NCBI RefSeq assembly: GCF_004014775.2
Contig: NZ_CP042808.1
Location: forward strand, 682,001-746,000
Length of the DNA: 64,000 nt
Direction of reading: 5' to 3'
DNA from: Acetobacter oryzoeni
GTDB taxonomy: Bacteria > Pseudomonadota > Alphaproteobacteria > Acetobacterales > Acetobacteraceae
Positions 45,328-55,029 of this stretch are shown one piece after another (within the stretch, counting starts at the first letter, position 1; every line of letters starts with the position of its first letter). The notes under the pieces are model-generated. The model was not told the DNA's origin. It did not search any database and saw only the letters and a program-made list of their open reading frames with translations. The position numbers were made by a program, and so were the translations under genes.

Positions 45328-46566
45328 TTACCCTGCCGTTTCTGCCTGATTATCCGCCAGACCGACCATGCCCCCAGAATAAGTGGAGACGCAGCCCGAA
45401 AGCTCAAGTTCCGTGAGCGCGACAAGCACGGCAGAAGCCGAGAACTGGCAGCGCCTAATCAGATCGTCAACCGCTATGGGCGTAAAGGAGAGGAGCGAAA
45501 GCAGGTTTTCACGCACATCTTGCGCGGTGGAAGCCGCTGAAAAATGCGGTTTTAGGGGAATTGGCTCTTTTTCATCCACATTTTGGGGAGAAGCAAAAAA
45601 TGTAGGCTCAGGAGGGTCTGAAACAAAAGGAAGACCGGTTTGAGCCGGGGATGCAGGTTTTTTCTGGCGTGGTGCAGAAACGCTGGAGGTGGAAACTATA
45701 AAGTCAGCCGCTTGAGGGATGACTGGTGGCAGATGCGGCAAAATATCTGCCACACTTTCTGTAAGAATAGCGCCGTTACGCAAAAGATTGTTACTGCCCC
45801 GGCAGCGCGGGTCTAGAGGTGATCCGGGAACGGCAAATAATTCCCGCCCGTAATCCACCACCATGCGCGCAGTAATAAGTGTGCCAGAATGGGGTGCAGC
45901 TTCCACCACCACACAGCCAAGGCCCAAGCCTGCAATAAGCCGGTTGCGACGTGGAAAATGGCGGGCCAAAGGGACCGTGCCCAATGGGGCTTCTGTTACC
46001 ACTGCACCTTTTTGGGCAATTTCTGCCTGAAGGTTGGCATTTTCTGGCGGGTAGGGGCAATCCAGGCCGCCTGCAATGGCGGCAATGGTGCAGCCTTGCC
46101 GATGCAGCGCACCTTTGTGGGCAGCTTTATCAATACCGCGCGCCAAGCCGGAAATAACGCTTAGCCCAGATTCAACCAGTTCTGTAGCAAGGCTTTCTGC
46201 CAGCCGCATACCTTGTGCCGATGCATTGCGTGCGCCCACAATGCTAACCCCCGCACGGCTGAGGCATGAAACATCGCCCAGAACACTCAGCACAGGTGGC
46301 GCATCTGGAATCTGGCGTAAAAAAGCAGGGTAATCTGCATCAAAAAGTGTGAGGAAACAGCCACCCATCTGCAAGGTGGCGTCTATTTCGCGCATCACCA
46401 CATCCATGGGCGGTATAACCGGTTGGTTACGCCCGCGCACAGGCAGATAAGGCAGGGCTTCCAGCGCTTCTGCGGCAGAGCCGTATTTATCTACCAGTTT
46501 CCGCCATGTGCGGGGGCCAACCTGTTCGGTACGTGCCAGACGAAGGCAGGCGGGCAGGGATGTCAT
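45328..46566 (-). CDS. dprA: DNA processing protein DprA (Smf)
   Basis: A 412-residue protein that protects incoming single-stranded DNA and loads RecA during transformation. A SAM-like N-terminal helix pair is followed by the Rossmann core: VGARNAS, SGLARGIDKAAH, IAGGLDCPYPPEN, HFPRRNRLIAGL and VVEAAPHSGTLITA. The C-terminal winged-helix (IAVDDLIRRCQFSASAV) is preceded by a Pro/Ser-rich linker. It is encoded just before topA, an order common in many bacteria. comEC is also in the window, but that alone does not show natural competence. Confidence 0.95.
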   Translation of the reverse strand: MTSLPACLRLARTEQVGPRTWRKLVDKYGSAAEALEALPYLPVRGRNQPVIPPMDVVMREIDATLQMGGCFLTLFDADYPAFLRQIPDAPPVLSVLGDVSCLSRAGVSIVGARNASAQGMRLAESLATELVESGLSVISGLARGIDKAAHKGALHRQGCTIAAIAGGLDCPYPPENANLQAEIAQKGAVVTEAPLGTVPLARHFPRRNRLIAGLGLGCVVVEAAPHSGTLITARMVVDYGRELFAVPGSPLDPRCRGSNNLLRNGAILTESVADILPHLPPVIPQAADFIVSTSSVSAPRQKKPASPAQTGLPFVSDPPEPTFFASPQNVDEKEPIPLKPHFSAASTAQDVRENLLSLLSFTPIAVDDLIRRCQFSASAVLVALTELELSGCVSTYSGGMVGLADNQAETAG

Positions 46567-46596
46567 GCTTGGGTAATCAGGCAGCCAAATTGCAGA

Positions 46597-47238
46597 TCAC
46601 GGCTTTTTTTCGCCAATCCGCGGCTCTTTTCCGCTGAAAATGCGGACAATGTTTTCATGATGCCGCGCAATCACCAACACGCTGATAAGCACCGCAGCCA
46701 AAGGCTTGGGGGAAGCCTGAAAGGAAAAGCCATAAAGCGCCAGCAACACCACCGGCATGATGATGAAGGCCGCCAAAGCCCCGGCAGAGGAAATGCGCGT
46801 GAGCTTGGCCACACCCAGCCACGTGGCGCAGCCAGCCAGCCCGGTAAGTGGAGAAAGAGCCAGCATGGCGCCCAGCCCGGTTGCAACACCTTTACCGCCC
46901 TTAAACCCCAGAAATATTGGGTAGCAATGCCCCACCACAGCGGCCAGAGCGGCCACGGTTACGGTGCGGTCTGAAAAATCAGGCGGCGTCATAATCCAGG
47001 CAATGGCAACCGCCAGAAAGCCCTTGGCTGCATCCAGCAGCAGCGTTGCGGCGGCCAGATCCTTACGGCCTGTGCGCAGCACATTGGTGGCCCCGATATT
47101 GCCCGAACCAATTTTGCGCAAATCTCCCGCACCAGCCAGATTGGTGAGGAGCAGGCCAAAAGGCACGCTGCCCAGCGTGTACCCCATGAACGCCATGGCC
47201 GCGACAAGCTTTAAGGCATAGGGAGGCAGGGATTCCAT
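46597..47238 (-). CDS. plsY: Acyl-phosphate glycerol-3-phosphate acyltransferase PlsY
   Basis: A 213-residue inner-membrane enzyme that starts phospholipid synthesis by acylating glycerol-3-phosphate from acyl phosphate. The three conserved loops are visible: GSGNIGATNVLR, GHCYPIFLGFKGGKGVAT, and RHHENIVRIFSGKEP near the C-terminus. Five membrane segments are expected. Its ATG overlaps the upstream stop as TAATG. Confidence 0.97.
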   Translation of the reverse strand: MESLPPYALKLVAAMAFMGYTLGSVPFGLLLTNLAGAGDLRKIGSGNIGATNVLRTGRKDLAAATLLLDAAKGFLAVAIAWIMTPPDFSDRTVTVAALAAVVGHCYPIFLGFKGGKGVATGLGAMLALSPLTGLAGCATWLGVAKLTRISSAGALAAFIIMPVVLLALYGFSFQASPKPLAAVLISVLVIARHHENIVRIFSGKEPRIGEKKP

Positions 47239-48530
47239 TATGCCTGCCCTGCCTCATACACCCGGCGGCCTGCTTTCCATGTGCCCAGCACACGGCCTTC
47301 CAACGGGCGGCCATCAAAAGGTGTGTTTTGTGCACGGCCCGGCAGTTTGCCGGCTTCCACCAGCCAGCTCTGTTCGGGGTCGAACAGGCACAGATCAGCC
47401 GCAGCACCTACAGCCAGCGTGCCGCATTCTGCACCAAGCAACTGCGCAGGGCGATGGGTGAGTAGGGAAAGTGCCTGAGGCAGCGTGAGCGTGCCATCAT
47501 GCACACGTGCCAGCGTAACACCCAGAAGCGTTACCAAGCCTGTGCCACCGGTTGCGGCCTGCGCAAAGGGCAGGCGCTTGTCATCCGCATCACGCGGGAG
47601 GTGGTCCGAGCCAATGGCGTCTATGGTGCCATCAGCCAGCGCGGCGCAAATGGCCAGCCGATCATCCTCGCTCCGCAATGGGGGAGAGAACTTGGCGTAG
47701 GTGCGGAAATCACCAATCGTGTTTTCGTTCAGATCAAAATACGGCGGCGCGGTATCGCAGGTTACGTTCAGCCCGCATTCCTTGGCTTGGCGGATAAGGG
47801 CCACGCCTTCACCGGTGGAAACATGGGCAAAATGCAGGCGCCCGCCCGTAAGTTCAGCTAGACGAATATCCCGCGCAATCATGATGGCTTCTGCTGCGGA
47901 CGGAATGCCGGGCAGGCCTAGGCGTGTGGCCAAAGCCCCAGCCGTGGCGCAGCCTGAGCCTGCCAGCGAGGGTTCTTCAGGGTGCTGCACAATCATGGCC
48001 CCAAAGCCGCTGGCGTAGGAAAGGGCCAGCCGCATCAGGCGTGCGGGGTCTAGCGCACGTGCGCCATCTGTAAAGGCTACGGCACCGGCTTCGTGCAGCA
48101 GGCCAATTTCTGCCAGTTCCTTGCCTTCGCACCCTTTGGTAAGGGCACCATAGGGCAGAATGGTAATGGCCCCGGTTTCTTCCCCACGGGTGCGGAGCAT
48201 GCGCACAAGGGCCGGGTTATCTATGGCCGGTTTGCAGGTGGGCAGCACAGCAAGGGTGGTAATGCCCCCGGCAGAAGCAGCCCGCGCGGCGGAGGAAACG
48301 GTTTCACGGTATTCGTATCCCGGTTCACCAATTTCTACGCGCATGTCCACAAGGCCGGGGCACAGCACGGCATTTTTGCCATCAATAACGGTGGCTTCTT
48401 CCGGTGTACCTTCGGCACCGGCTTTATCCGTGCCGGCAATCACACCATCGCGCACCAGCAGGCGGCCGGGTTGGTCCAGCCCGGATGCGGGATCTATCAG
48501 GCGGACGTTTTCAAATAAAAGGGTATTCAT
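47238..48530 (-). CDS. Dihydroorotase-like protein, probably non-catalytic (PyrC'/PyrX type)
   Basis: A 430-residue class I dihydroorotase homologue directly downstream of pyrB (4-base overlap). The overall fold is conserved, including [10 protein letters not shown] (H236) and IGSDHLPR (D309). However, the metal-binding DxHxH is replaced by D62-M-R64-V-E66 and a histidine usual after SDH-xP is R313. This matches the inactive partners of aspartate carbamoyltransferase known in some proteobacteria, such as the Pseudomonas pseudo-dihydroorotase. A catalytic PyrC would be needed elsewhere in the genome. Databases may annotate it simply as dihydroorotase. Confidence 0.85.
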   Translation of the reverse strand: MNTLLFENVRLIDPASGLDQPGRLLVRDGVIAGTDKAGAEGTPEEATVIDGKNAVLCPGLVDMRVEIGEPGYEYRETVSSAARAASAGGITTLAVLPTCKPAIDNPALVRMLRTRGEETGAITILPYGALTKGCEGKELAEIGLLHEAGAVAFTDGARALDPARLMRLALSYASGFGAMIVQHPEEPSLAGSGCATAGALATRLGLPGIPSAAEAIMIARDIRLAELTGGRLHFAHVSTGEGVALIRQAKECGLNVTCDTAPPYFDLNENTIGDFRTYAKFSPPLRSEDDRLAICAALADGTIDAIGSDHLPRDADDKRLPFAQAATGGTGLVTLLGVTLARVHDGTLTLPQALSLLTHRPAQLLGAECGTLAVGAAADLCLFDPEQSWLVEAGKLPGRAQNTPFDGRPLEGRVLGTWKAGRRVYEAGQA

Positions 48531-49468
48531 GCGGCGGGCCTGCTGCGGGTAAGGCGGTCCAGAACGGCCATGCGTACGGCAACGCCCATTTCAACCTGTT
48601 CCTGAATGACGCTCTGGCTGGAATCAGCGACAAGACTGTCTATTTCCACCCCACGGTTCATGGGGCCGGGGTGCATGACCAGCGCATTTTTGCGGGCCAA
48701 CTGCAACCGGCGCTGATCCAGCCCGAAAAAGCGGAAATATTCACGCGCGCTGGGGATAAGGCCGGAGGACATGCGCTCACGCTGCAAACGCAGCATCATC
48801 ACCACATCCACGTCCCGTAAGCCTTCTTCCATATTGTGGAAGATTTCCACCCCGCGCTGCTTCATGGCGCCGGGCACCAGCGTTGGCGGGCCAACAAGCC
48901 GCACCGTGCTGCCCATGCCTGTCAGCAGGAAGATGTTGGAGCGCGCCACGCGGGAATGTGAAACATCCCCGCAAATGGCCACTTTCAGCCCACCCAATGT
49001 GCCTAAGTGGCGGCGAATGGTCAGCGCATCCAGCAGGGCCTGTGTGGGGTGCTCATGCATGCCATCACCAGCGTTGACCACGCTGGCTTCCACCTTTTGC
49101 GCCAGTAGGGCCGGTGCGCCGGATTGAGAATGACGCACCACCAGCAGGTCTGTCCGCATGGCGTTGAGCGTTGCGGCTGTGTCCAGCAGGGTTTCACCCT
49201 TGTTCACTGAAGACTGGGCAACGGACATATTGATAACGTCCGCCCCCAAACGCTTGCCCGCCAGCTCAAAAGAGGTGCGGGTGCGCGTGCTGTCCTCAAA
49301 GAACAGGTTGATAAGGGTGCGCCCCCGCAGCACATCACGCGGCACCTTGCGGGAGCGGTTGAGCAGGGCATAGCTTTCGGCCAGATCCAGCAAAGGCTCG
49401 ATCTGGTCGGGCGTCATGCCTTCCAGCCCGAGCAGATGCCGGGTGTGGCGGCCGGGAAAGCTAGCCAT
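48527..49468 (-). CDS. pyrB: Aspartate carbamoyltransferase, catalytic chain
   Basis: Second step of pyrimidine synthesis: carbamoyl phosphate plus aspartate to carbamoyl aspartate. Motifs are [13 protein letters not shown] (near residues 56-68), HPTQALLDA, the RLQRERM segment and [10 protein letters not shown]. Length, 313, is that of the catalytic chain. The ATG at 49468 sits inside the end of gltX (8-base overlap) and the stop overlaps the dihydroorotase-like gene, which is probably its structural partner. No pyrI regulatory chain is present. Confidence 0.96.
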   Translation of the reverse strand: MASFPGRHTRHLLGLEGMTPDQIEPLLDLAESYALLNRSRKVPRDVLRGRTLINLFFEDSTRTRTSFELAGKRLGADVINMSVAQSSVNKGETLLDTAATLNAMRTDLLVVRHSQSGAPALLAQKVEASVVNAGDGMHEHPTQALLDALTIRRHLGTLGGLKVAICGDVSHSRVARSNIFLLTGMGSTVRLVGPPTLVPGAMKQRGVEIFHNMEEGLRDVDVVMMLRLQRERMSSGLIPSAREYFRFFGLDQRRLQLARKNALVMHPGPMNRGVEIDSLVADSSQSVIQEQVEMGVAVRMAVLDRLTRSRPAA

Positions 49469-50867
49469 GCAGAACGGCTCCCAAACGGGCGAGGGTTTCA
49501 TCCTTGCCCAGTGCTTGCAGGGTGGCATCAATGCCGGGGGAGGTGTTGGAGCCTGTTACGGCAGCGCGCACAGGCTGGGCCACCTTGCCCAGCTTCAACT
49601 CATGCTTTTCAGCAAAGTTGCGCAGGGTGGTATCAATGGCTTCTGGCGTAAAGTCCGGCACAGCGGCCAGATCACGCGCCAGTTCACCCAGCATGGTGCG
49701 GGCTTCTGGCGTCAGCAGCTTTTGTGCTTTGTCATTAAACGTCAGCGGCACCTGACGGCCAAGGAAAGCCGCACTTTCTGCCAGTTCCACCAGCGTGCGT
49801 GCGCGTTCCTTCAGCCCCGGCATCAGGGCGGCCACGCGGGCGCGGGTGGTTTCATCCACGCTTACGCCGTCCATCTTTTTAAAGCGTTCCATTACATCAT
49901 TGGTCAGGCGTTCATCATCCGCCTGCCGCAGCCATACGGCGTTGATGTGCAGCAGCTTGGCGTAATCCATGCGGGAAGGAGAGCGGCCAACGCCATCAAT
50001 ATCAAACAGCTTGATCTGCTCTTCACGCGAGAGGATTTCCGCATCCCCGTGGCCCCAGCCCAGACGCAGCAGGTAGTTGCACAGGGCTTCGGGCAGGTAG
50101 CCCATTTCACGGAATTCCACCACAGATTGCGCGCCGTGGCGTTTGGAAAGCTTTGCGCCATCGGGGCCATGAATAAGCGGCAGATGCCCAAAGCGTGGCA
50201 GATCCCACCCCATGGCGCGGTAGATCATGGCTTGGCGGAAGGTGTTGGTCAGATGGTCATCGCCACGGATCACGTGGGTAATGGCCATATCGTGGTCATC
50301 CACCACAACGGCGTGCTGATAGGTGGGGGTGCCATCGGACCGCAGGATGATCATGTCATCCAGTTCGGCATTGGCAACGCGCACTTCACCCTGCACGAGG
50401 TCATTAATTGTGGCTTCCCCTTCACGCGGGGCTTTAATACGCACGGCAAAAGGTGCGCCAGCCGGGGCTTCGGATGGGTCACGGTCCCGCCACATGCCGT
50501 TATAGCGCGGGGGCAGGCCTTTGGCCTTGGCGTCCTCACGCATTTGGTGCAGCTCTTCAGGCGTGCAGTAGCATTTATAGGCCAGGCCCTTTTCCAGCAG
50601 CTCAAGGGCCACTTCCCGGTGCCGATCCTCGCGAGAGGACTGGAAAACGGGTTCTTCATCCGGTTCAATCCCCATCCAGGCCAGACCGTCAAAAATAACG
50701 TCTACAGCCTGTTGGGTGGAACGCTCACGGTCGGTATCCTCAATACGCAGGAGGAACTCGCCGCCGTGATGACGGGCAAAGAGGAAATTGAACAGGGCTG
50801 CGCGGGCGTTGCCAATATGCAGCAGGCCTGTAGGACTCGGAGCGAAGCGTGTACGGATGGTGGTCAT
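49461..50867 (-). CDS. gltX: Glutamyl-tRNA synthetase
   Basis: A class Ib synthetase of 468 residues. The HIGH-type motif is LLHIGN (residues 15-20), KMSKS appears as KLSKRHG, and [10 protein letters not shown] precedes the editing-free catalytic core. It may charge both tRNA-Glu and tRNA-Gln in an organism using the amidotransferase route, which cannot be decided here. The ATG at 50867 begins the conserved [13 protein letters not shown] start. It opens the long minus-strand array and is divergent from comEC, with only 38 bases between. Confidence 0.96.
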   Translation of the reverse strand: MTTIRTRFAPSPTGLLHIGNARAALFNFLFARHHGGEFLLRIEDTDRERSTQQAVDVIFDGLAWMGIEPDEEPVFQSSREDRHREVALELLEKGLAYKCYCTPEELHQMREDAKAKGLPPRYNGMWRDRDPSEAPAGAPFAVRIKAPREGEATINDLVQGEVRVANAELDDMIILRSDGTPTYQHAVVVDDHDMAITHVIRGDDHLTNTFRQAMIYRAMGWDLPRFGHLPLIHGPDGAKLSKRHGAQSVVEFREMGYLPEALCNYLLRLGWGHGDAEILSREEQIKLFDIDGVGRSPSRMDYAKLLHINAVWLRQADDERLTNDVMERFKKMDGVSVDETTRARVAALMPGLKERARTLVELAESAAFLGRQVPLTFNDKAQKLLTPEARTMLGELARDLAAVPDFTPEAIDTTLRNFAEKHELKLGKVAQPVRAAVTGSNTSPGIDATLQALGKDETLARLGAVLHG

Positions 50868-50905
50868 GGGGTGGTTCCATACCATGCGCAAGCGCAAGGA
50901 GCCAT

Positions 50906-53104
50906 ATGCCACGCCTGATGTTACATCTGCATTCTTTACTTGTTCAGGAACAAAGGCGGCTGGTGCTGTGGGCACCGGTGGGCTTGGCGCTGGGTGCGGT
51001 GCTGTATTTTGGCCTGTTGCGTACAGAACCCAGCCTGCTGGAGGGTTTTGTGCTGCCGTACGGTGTGGCTGTGCTGGCCAGCATTGCGGCGTGGCGTATG
51101 CGTTATTCGCTTTGGGGGCGTCTGCTCTGGGGCGGGTGCATAACTGTGGCCCTTGGGTTTGCCGCAGCTTGGGGTGGCACGCACAGGCATACGCCCATGC
51201 CCGATTTGCCCCGCTTTGCTACAGAAATATCCGGCACAGTGCAGGCTATAGCCCTGTTGTCACCAGCAGATGGTACGGATGCACCGTTTGAGCGCAGAGT
51301 AGATCTGGCTCAGGCCGTTTTTTACAATGCGTTAAATGATGGCATGCCGCCCTTACGGCGCGTGCTTTCTGTATATCTCCAACCCACGGATTCTGTTGCG
51401 TTACATGTGGGCGATCATCTGCGCGTAAAGGCTCTTTTGCAGCCACCACCATTTCCAGCACTTCCCGGTGCGCGAGACAGGCAGTTTGAGGCATGGTTTG
51501 CCAATCAGGCGGGAAGTGGCCGGGCCTTGGGGCATGTGCAGCTTGTTGCAACGGTGCAAACGGGGCAGAGCCATAAGCTGCAGCTGTGGTTTGAAAGCCT
51601 GCGCGAACGCATGAATGCGCGCATCCACGCCGTTTTACCCGGCCCGGAGGGTGGCGTGGTGGCCACCGTGCTGGTTGGGGCTTCCGAAACTGTAGAAAAA
51701 CAGGTGCGGGAAGATTTTGCAGCCTCTGGCTTGGCGCATCTTCTGGCTGTTGCGGGGCTGCATCTGGGTATTGTGATGGGCCTTGTTATGGCAGCAGGTC
51801 GCCTGCTTTTGGCTACAACAGAATACACAGCCTTGCGCTGGCCTTGTAAGGCCTTGGCCGCTTTATGCGCTTGGGGTGTAGGGCTGGTTTATGTGCTGCT
51901 TACGGGGGCACATCTGCCCGCCCAACGCAGCCTGTTAATGGCCGCAGTGGCCGTGTTGGGCATTGCGGCAGGGCGGCGTGTTGTTTCCATGCGCGGTTTG
52001 GCGGTGGCGGCCTGTGTGCTGGTGCTGTGTATGCCGCAGGTGGTGATGGGTGTGGCGTTTCAGATGTCCATGGCGGCGGTTATGGCGCTGGTGGCCGGGT
52101 ATGAGGTGTTGCAGCCAAAACTTACGCGCTGGCGCGCCAGCACAACGGGGTTTGGGCACTGGCTGGCATGGCATGGTGCTGTTTTGGCATTAACAAGTGT
52201 GCTGGCAGGCTGTGCCACCTTGCCGGTGGCCATGGCGCATTTTGGCGTTATTCAGCCGTTTTTTGTGGTAGCCAACATGGTGGCCGTGCCGCTGATGGCT
52301 GTGTGGATTATGCCGTTTGGCCTGCTAGCCGTGGGCTTGATGCCCCTGCATATGGATACCCCGTTTTTGTGGCTGATGGGCGCAGGTATCCGCCCCGTTG
52401 TATGGCTGGCGCATATGGTGGCGCACTGGCCTGCAGCGCGCGTGGCTGTGCCGCACATGTCGGGGTGGGGGCTGCTGGCCGTTATGCTGGGCTTGTGCTG
52501 GATATGTTTATGGCGGCAGCGCTGGCGCTGGGGTGGCTGCGCCGGGTTGGTGTTGGGCATGGCAAGCCCATGGCTTGTGGTGCAGCCAGATGTGGTTATC
52601 AGCCCAGATGGTGGGCTGGTGGGGGTGCGGGATTCAGGCAAGGTTTATGTTATTGGCCAATCTCGTGCGGTGCGGCCCATTATGCAGGCATGGGGGCAAT
52701 ATTTTGCCCAACCCGTAGAGATGTTTCCGCCGGAGGGAGAAACACCTGATGGCGCGCTAACATGCGGGGCAGAAGATACGCCAGATACCTGCGTGGCTCT
52801 GCTGCGCGGGCAGGATGTGGTGGTGCGCCGGCAGGATGCCTCGGACGGGCGAGAGCCATTGCCTGCCGGTATCTGCACGGGGGCGGATGTGGTTATCAGC
52901 ACTGCCCCCTTACGCGCTTCCTGCCTGAATGTGCCGATAAGGCTGGATCGGTTTTCAGCGTGGGAAAACGGGGCAGAAGCGGTATTTCTGCATAAAAGTG
53001 GCAATGTGGTCAGAACAGATCGTGCATGGCGCGGGCAACGCCCGTGGGTGTTAAAGCCCGGTGGCCACGGTATGCCTGTTCTGCCACTGGCCCCTGCTGA
53101 ATAA
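50906..53104 (+). CDS. comEC: ComEC/Rec2-family DNA-uptake channel protein
   Basis: A 732-residue inner-membrane protein. It has an N-terminal DUF4131-like region, the ComEC competence domain with many membrane segments (LAHLLAVAGLHLGIVMG, GAHLPAQRSLLMAAVAVLG), and a soluble C-terminal tail. No metallo-beta-lactamase HxHxDH motif is visible in the tail, so it is a ComEC of the truncated or diverged type seen in alphaproteobacteria. The ATG at 50906 has AAGGAG upstream. The family moves single-stranded DNA across the membrane; activity here is not established. Confidence 0.9.
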   Translation: MPRLMLHLHSLLVQEQRRLVLWAPVGLALGAVLYFGLLRTEPSLLEGFVLPYGVAVLASIAAWRMRYSLWGRLLWGGCITVALGFAAAWGGTHRHTPMPDLPRFATEISGTVQAIALLSPADGTDAPFERRVDLAQAVFYNALNDGMPPLRRVLSVYLQPTDSVALHVGDHLRVKALLQPPPFPALPGARDRQFEAWFANQAGSGRALGHVQLVATVQTGQSHKLQLWFESLRERMNARIHAVLPGPEGGVVATVLVGASETVEKQVREDFAASGLAHLLAVAGLHLGIVMGLVMAAGRLLLATTEYTALRWPCKALAALCAWGVGLVYVLLTGAHLPAQRSLLMAAVAVLGIAAGRRVVSMRGLAVAACVLVLCMPQVVMGVAFQMSMAAVMALVAGYEVLQPKLTRWRASTTGFGHWLAWHGAVLALTSVLAGCATLPVAMAHFGVIQPFFVVANMVAVPLMAVWIMPFGLLAVGLMPLHMDTPFLWLMGAGIRPVVWLAHMVAHWPAARVAVPHMSGWGLLAVMLGLCWICLWRQRWRWGGCAGLVLGMASPWLVVQPDVVISPDGGLVGVRDSGKVYVIGQSRAVRPIMQAWGQYFAQPVEMFPPEGETPDGALTCGAEDTPDTCVALLRGQDVVVRRQDASDGREPLPAGICTGADVVISTAPLRASCLNVPIRLDRFSAWENGAEAVFLHKSGNVVRTDRAWRGQRPWVLKPGGHGMPVLPLAPAE

Positions 53105-53114
53105 GTAAGAGGGC

Positions 53115-53453
53115 TTATTCTGGCGTATCTTCAAACGCTTCCATCACGCGGCTGGAATAAACAAGTGCTGCCCCGGCATTTAGCGCCACGGCCACGCCAA
53201 GGGCTTCGGCAATTTCTTCCTTACTGGCACCGGCTTTTTTGGCGGCGGCAGAATGCACGGCAATGCACCCATCGCACCGAGTGGTAACGGCTACGGCCAG
53301 CGCAATCAGTTCACGCGTTTTGTCATCCAGATGCTTTTTTTCTGGCAGGGGTGTTTCCAGCGTTTGCAGCCCTTTAAGAGTATTGGGTGTTAGGGACGCC
53401 AGCGTTTTGACATTCTGTGCCATGTTTGCACGGTAAGCAGTCCAGTCTGTCAT
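53115..53453 (-). CDS. Carboxymuconolactone decarboxylase (AhpD-like) family protein
   Basis: A 112-residue, all-helical protein. The CMD signature TTRCDGCIAVH gives the redox pair C60/C63 with H67; E48 (KTRELIALA) is the usual partner residue. The CxxC argues for peroxidatic or disulfide chemistry of the AhpD type over lactone decarboxylation. It is a single gene, convergent with comEC; a GAATAAG/CTTATTC repeat lies at the two stops but has no T-run. Confidence 0.9.
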   Translation of the reverse strand: MTDWTAYRANMAQNVKTLASLTPNTLKGLQTLETPLPEKKHLDDKTRELIALAVAVTTRCDGCIAVHSAAAKKAGASKEEIAEALGVAVALNAGAALVYSSRVMEAFEDTPE

Positions 53454-53584
53454 GATCGCCTCTCTGAATTATGTGGTCTAAACCGATCACAACTGCATCA
53501 GATGTGGCGCTTTTTGTCACGACACGGTTAGGAGAGGCTTGTACGCTTGCGGAATGTGCGGTGGAGCCGTTATCGGGCAGGATT

Positions 53585-54820
53585 ATGACACAGACAGACA
53601 TGAACGGGGCATCAGCCGCAACACGGCTGGGGCCATTGGCAGTTTACCAGCAGCGCATTGCAGCGGGGGAACTCAAGAGTGATCCAGACCAGCTGCGTGT
53701 AATAACGCGGCTGAACACCTTGTGGCAGGAACTGGCAACCATGCCAGCTTTGGCTGCACCAAAACCCGCACAGGGGGTGGAAAGCAAGGCCAAAGGCTTG
53801 CTGGCCGGGTTGGCCCGCAGGTTGCGCCCGCAGGCAGATACATCTGCCACGCGCCCGGCGCGCCCGCGTGGGCTGTATATTGTGGGCCGTGTGGGGCGCG
53901 GCAAAACCATGGTGATGGATCTGTTCTACGCCTGCGCGCCCGTGCAGAAAAAGGAGCGCATCCATTTTTTGCGCTTCATGCAGGATGTGCACCGTGATCT
54001 GCATGATCTTAAAGCCGCCAACCCCAATATGGCAGACCCCATTCCGCCGCTGGCCAAAACCATTGCCAGCAAGGCGCAGCTTCTGTGCTTTGATGAGTTT
54101 CAGGTGAACGACATTGCCGATGCCATGATTTTGGGCCGGCTGTTTGAGGCCCTGTTTGCCAATGGGGTGGTGATTGTGGCCACCTCCAACACAGAACCTT
54201 CGCAGTTGTTCCAGAACCGCCCCGGCGCAGATGCGTTTAAACCGTTTATTGCCGTTATCCAGCGTGAACTGGATACGATTGAGCTGGATTCGCCGCGTGA
54301 TTACCGCCGAGGGCGGGAGCAGGACCGTGAAACATGGCTTGTACCTGCGGATTCTCAGGCCAAAAGCAGGCTGGACAGAATTTTTGCCCGCTATGCAGGG
54401 GATGAAAAGGCAGGCCCGGTGGACCTGAAGTTCAGCGGTCGGGTGTTTGAGGTGGATCAGGCAGCGGGCCCGGTGTGCCGGTTTGATTTCAACTCTTTGT
54501 GTGGCAAGCCGCGTGGGCCGAACGATTATCTGGCGCTGGCCAAGCGCTTTCCGGTGGTGATTGTCGATAACATTCCAAGCATGGGGCAGGATGATGCCAA
54601 CCTGGCCCGGCGCTTCATCACGCTTATAGATGCCTTGTACGACAACGGAAATCTGCTGTTTGCCTCGGCTGATGCCCAGCCCGACCAACTGTTTACAGAT
54701 GGAGATGGCGCAGACGCATTTGCACGCACGGCATCACGTCTCGCTGAGATGGGAAGTGAAAGCTGGCTGGAGCATGGGGCGCAGGCTGCGCAACAGGCCC
54801 ACAGCCTCGCTAGAGCGTGA
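53585..54820 (+). CDS. zapE: AFG1/ZapE-like ATPase
   Basis: A 411-residue AFG1-like P-loop ATPase. Walker A is GRVGRGKTMVMDLF (about 101-114), Walker B is LCFDEFQVNDIADA, and the sensor region is ATSNTEPSQLFQN. The C-terminal ATPase subdomain has FPVVIVDNIPSM. ZapE influences cell division at the Z ring in E. coli, and AFG1 acts in mitochondrial protein quality control. The ATG at 53585 follows GGCAGGATT. It lies about 210 bases upstream of sucA, a neighbour not expected from its function. Confidence 0.93.
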   Translation: MTQTDMNGASAATRLGPLAVYQQRIAAGELKSDPDQLRVITRLNTLWQELATMPALAAPKPAQGVESKAKGLLAGLARRLRPQADTSATRPARPRGLYIVGRVGRGKTMVMDLFYACAPVQKKERIHFLRFMQDVHRDLHDLKAANPNMADPIPPLAKTIASKAQLLCFDEFQVNDIADAMILGRLFEALFANGVVIVATSNTEPSQLFQNRPGADAFKPFIAVIQRELDTIELDSPRDYRRGREQDRETWLVPADSQAKSRLDRIFARYAGDEKAGPVDLKFSGRVFEVDQAAGPVCRFDFNSLCGKPRGPNDYLALAKRFPVVIVDNIPSMGQDDANLARRFITLIDALYDNGNLLFASADAQPDQLFTDGDGADAFARTASRLAEMGSESWLEHGAQAAQQAHSLARA

Positions 54821-55029
54821 CATCCCACGCCCTTGTTCCCGCCACATACGCGGTCTAGCTCTTTGATACAGAACAAGCCGGAAGCGGGATGGCTTTCCGG
54901 CAAAAAGGACACAGGGGACGCTCCGCGCTATGGGGCGGAGTGAAGAAAAAATGGTCCGGTTTACGGTGGAGAACGACGCAATATCTGGCCAACGGCGCGT
55001 ATGTGCCCCGTGGCAAGGAGGAATGTGAG

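Noticed and set aside
49416..50918. A 500-codon open frame antisense to gltX
   Set aside because: gltX is unmistakable on the minus strand; the plus frame has no plausible start signal and reads as His/Gln-rich sequence.
53099..53120. GAATAAG/CTTATTC inverted repeat at the comEC and CMD stops, considered as terminator
   Set aside because: The stem is AT-rich with only seven pairs and no T-run follows; not strong enough to call.
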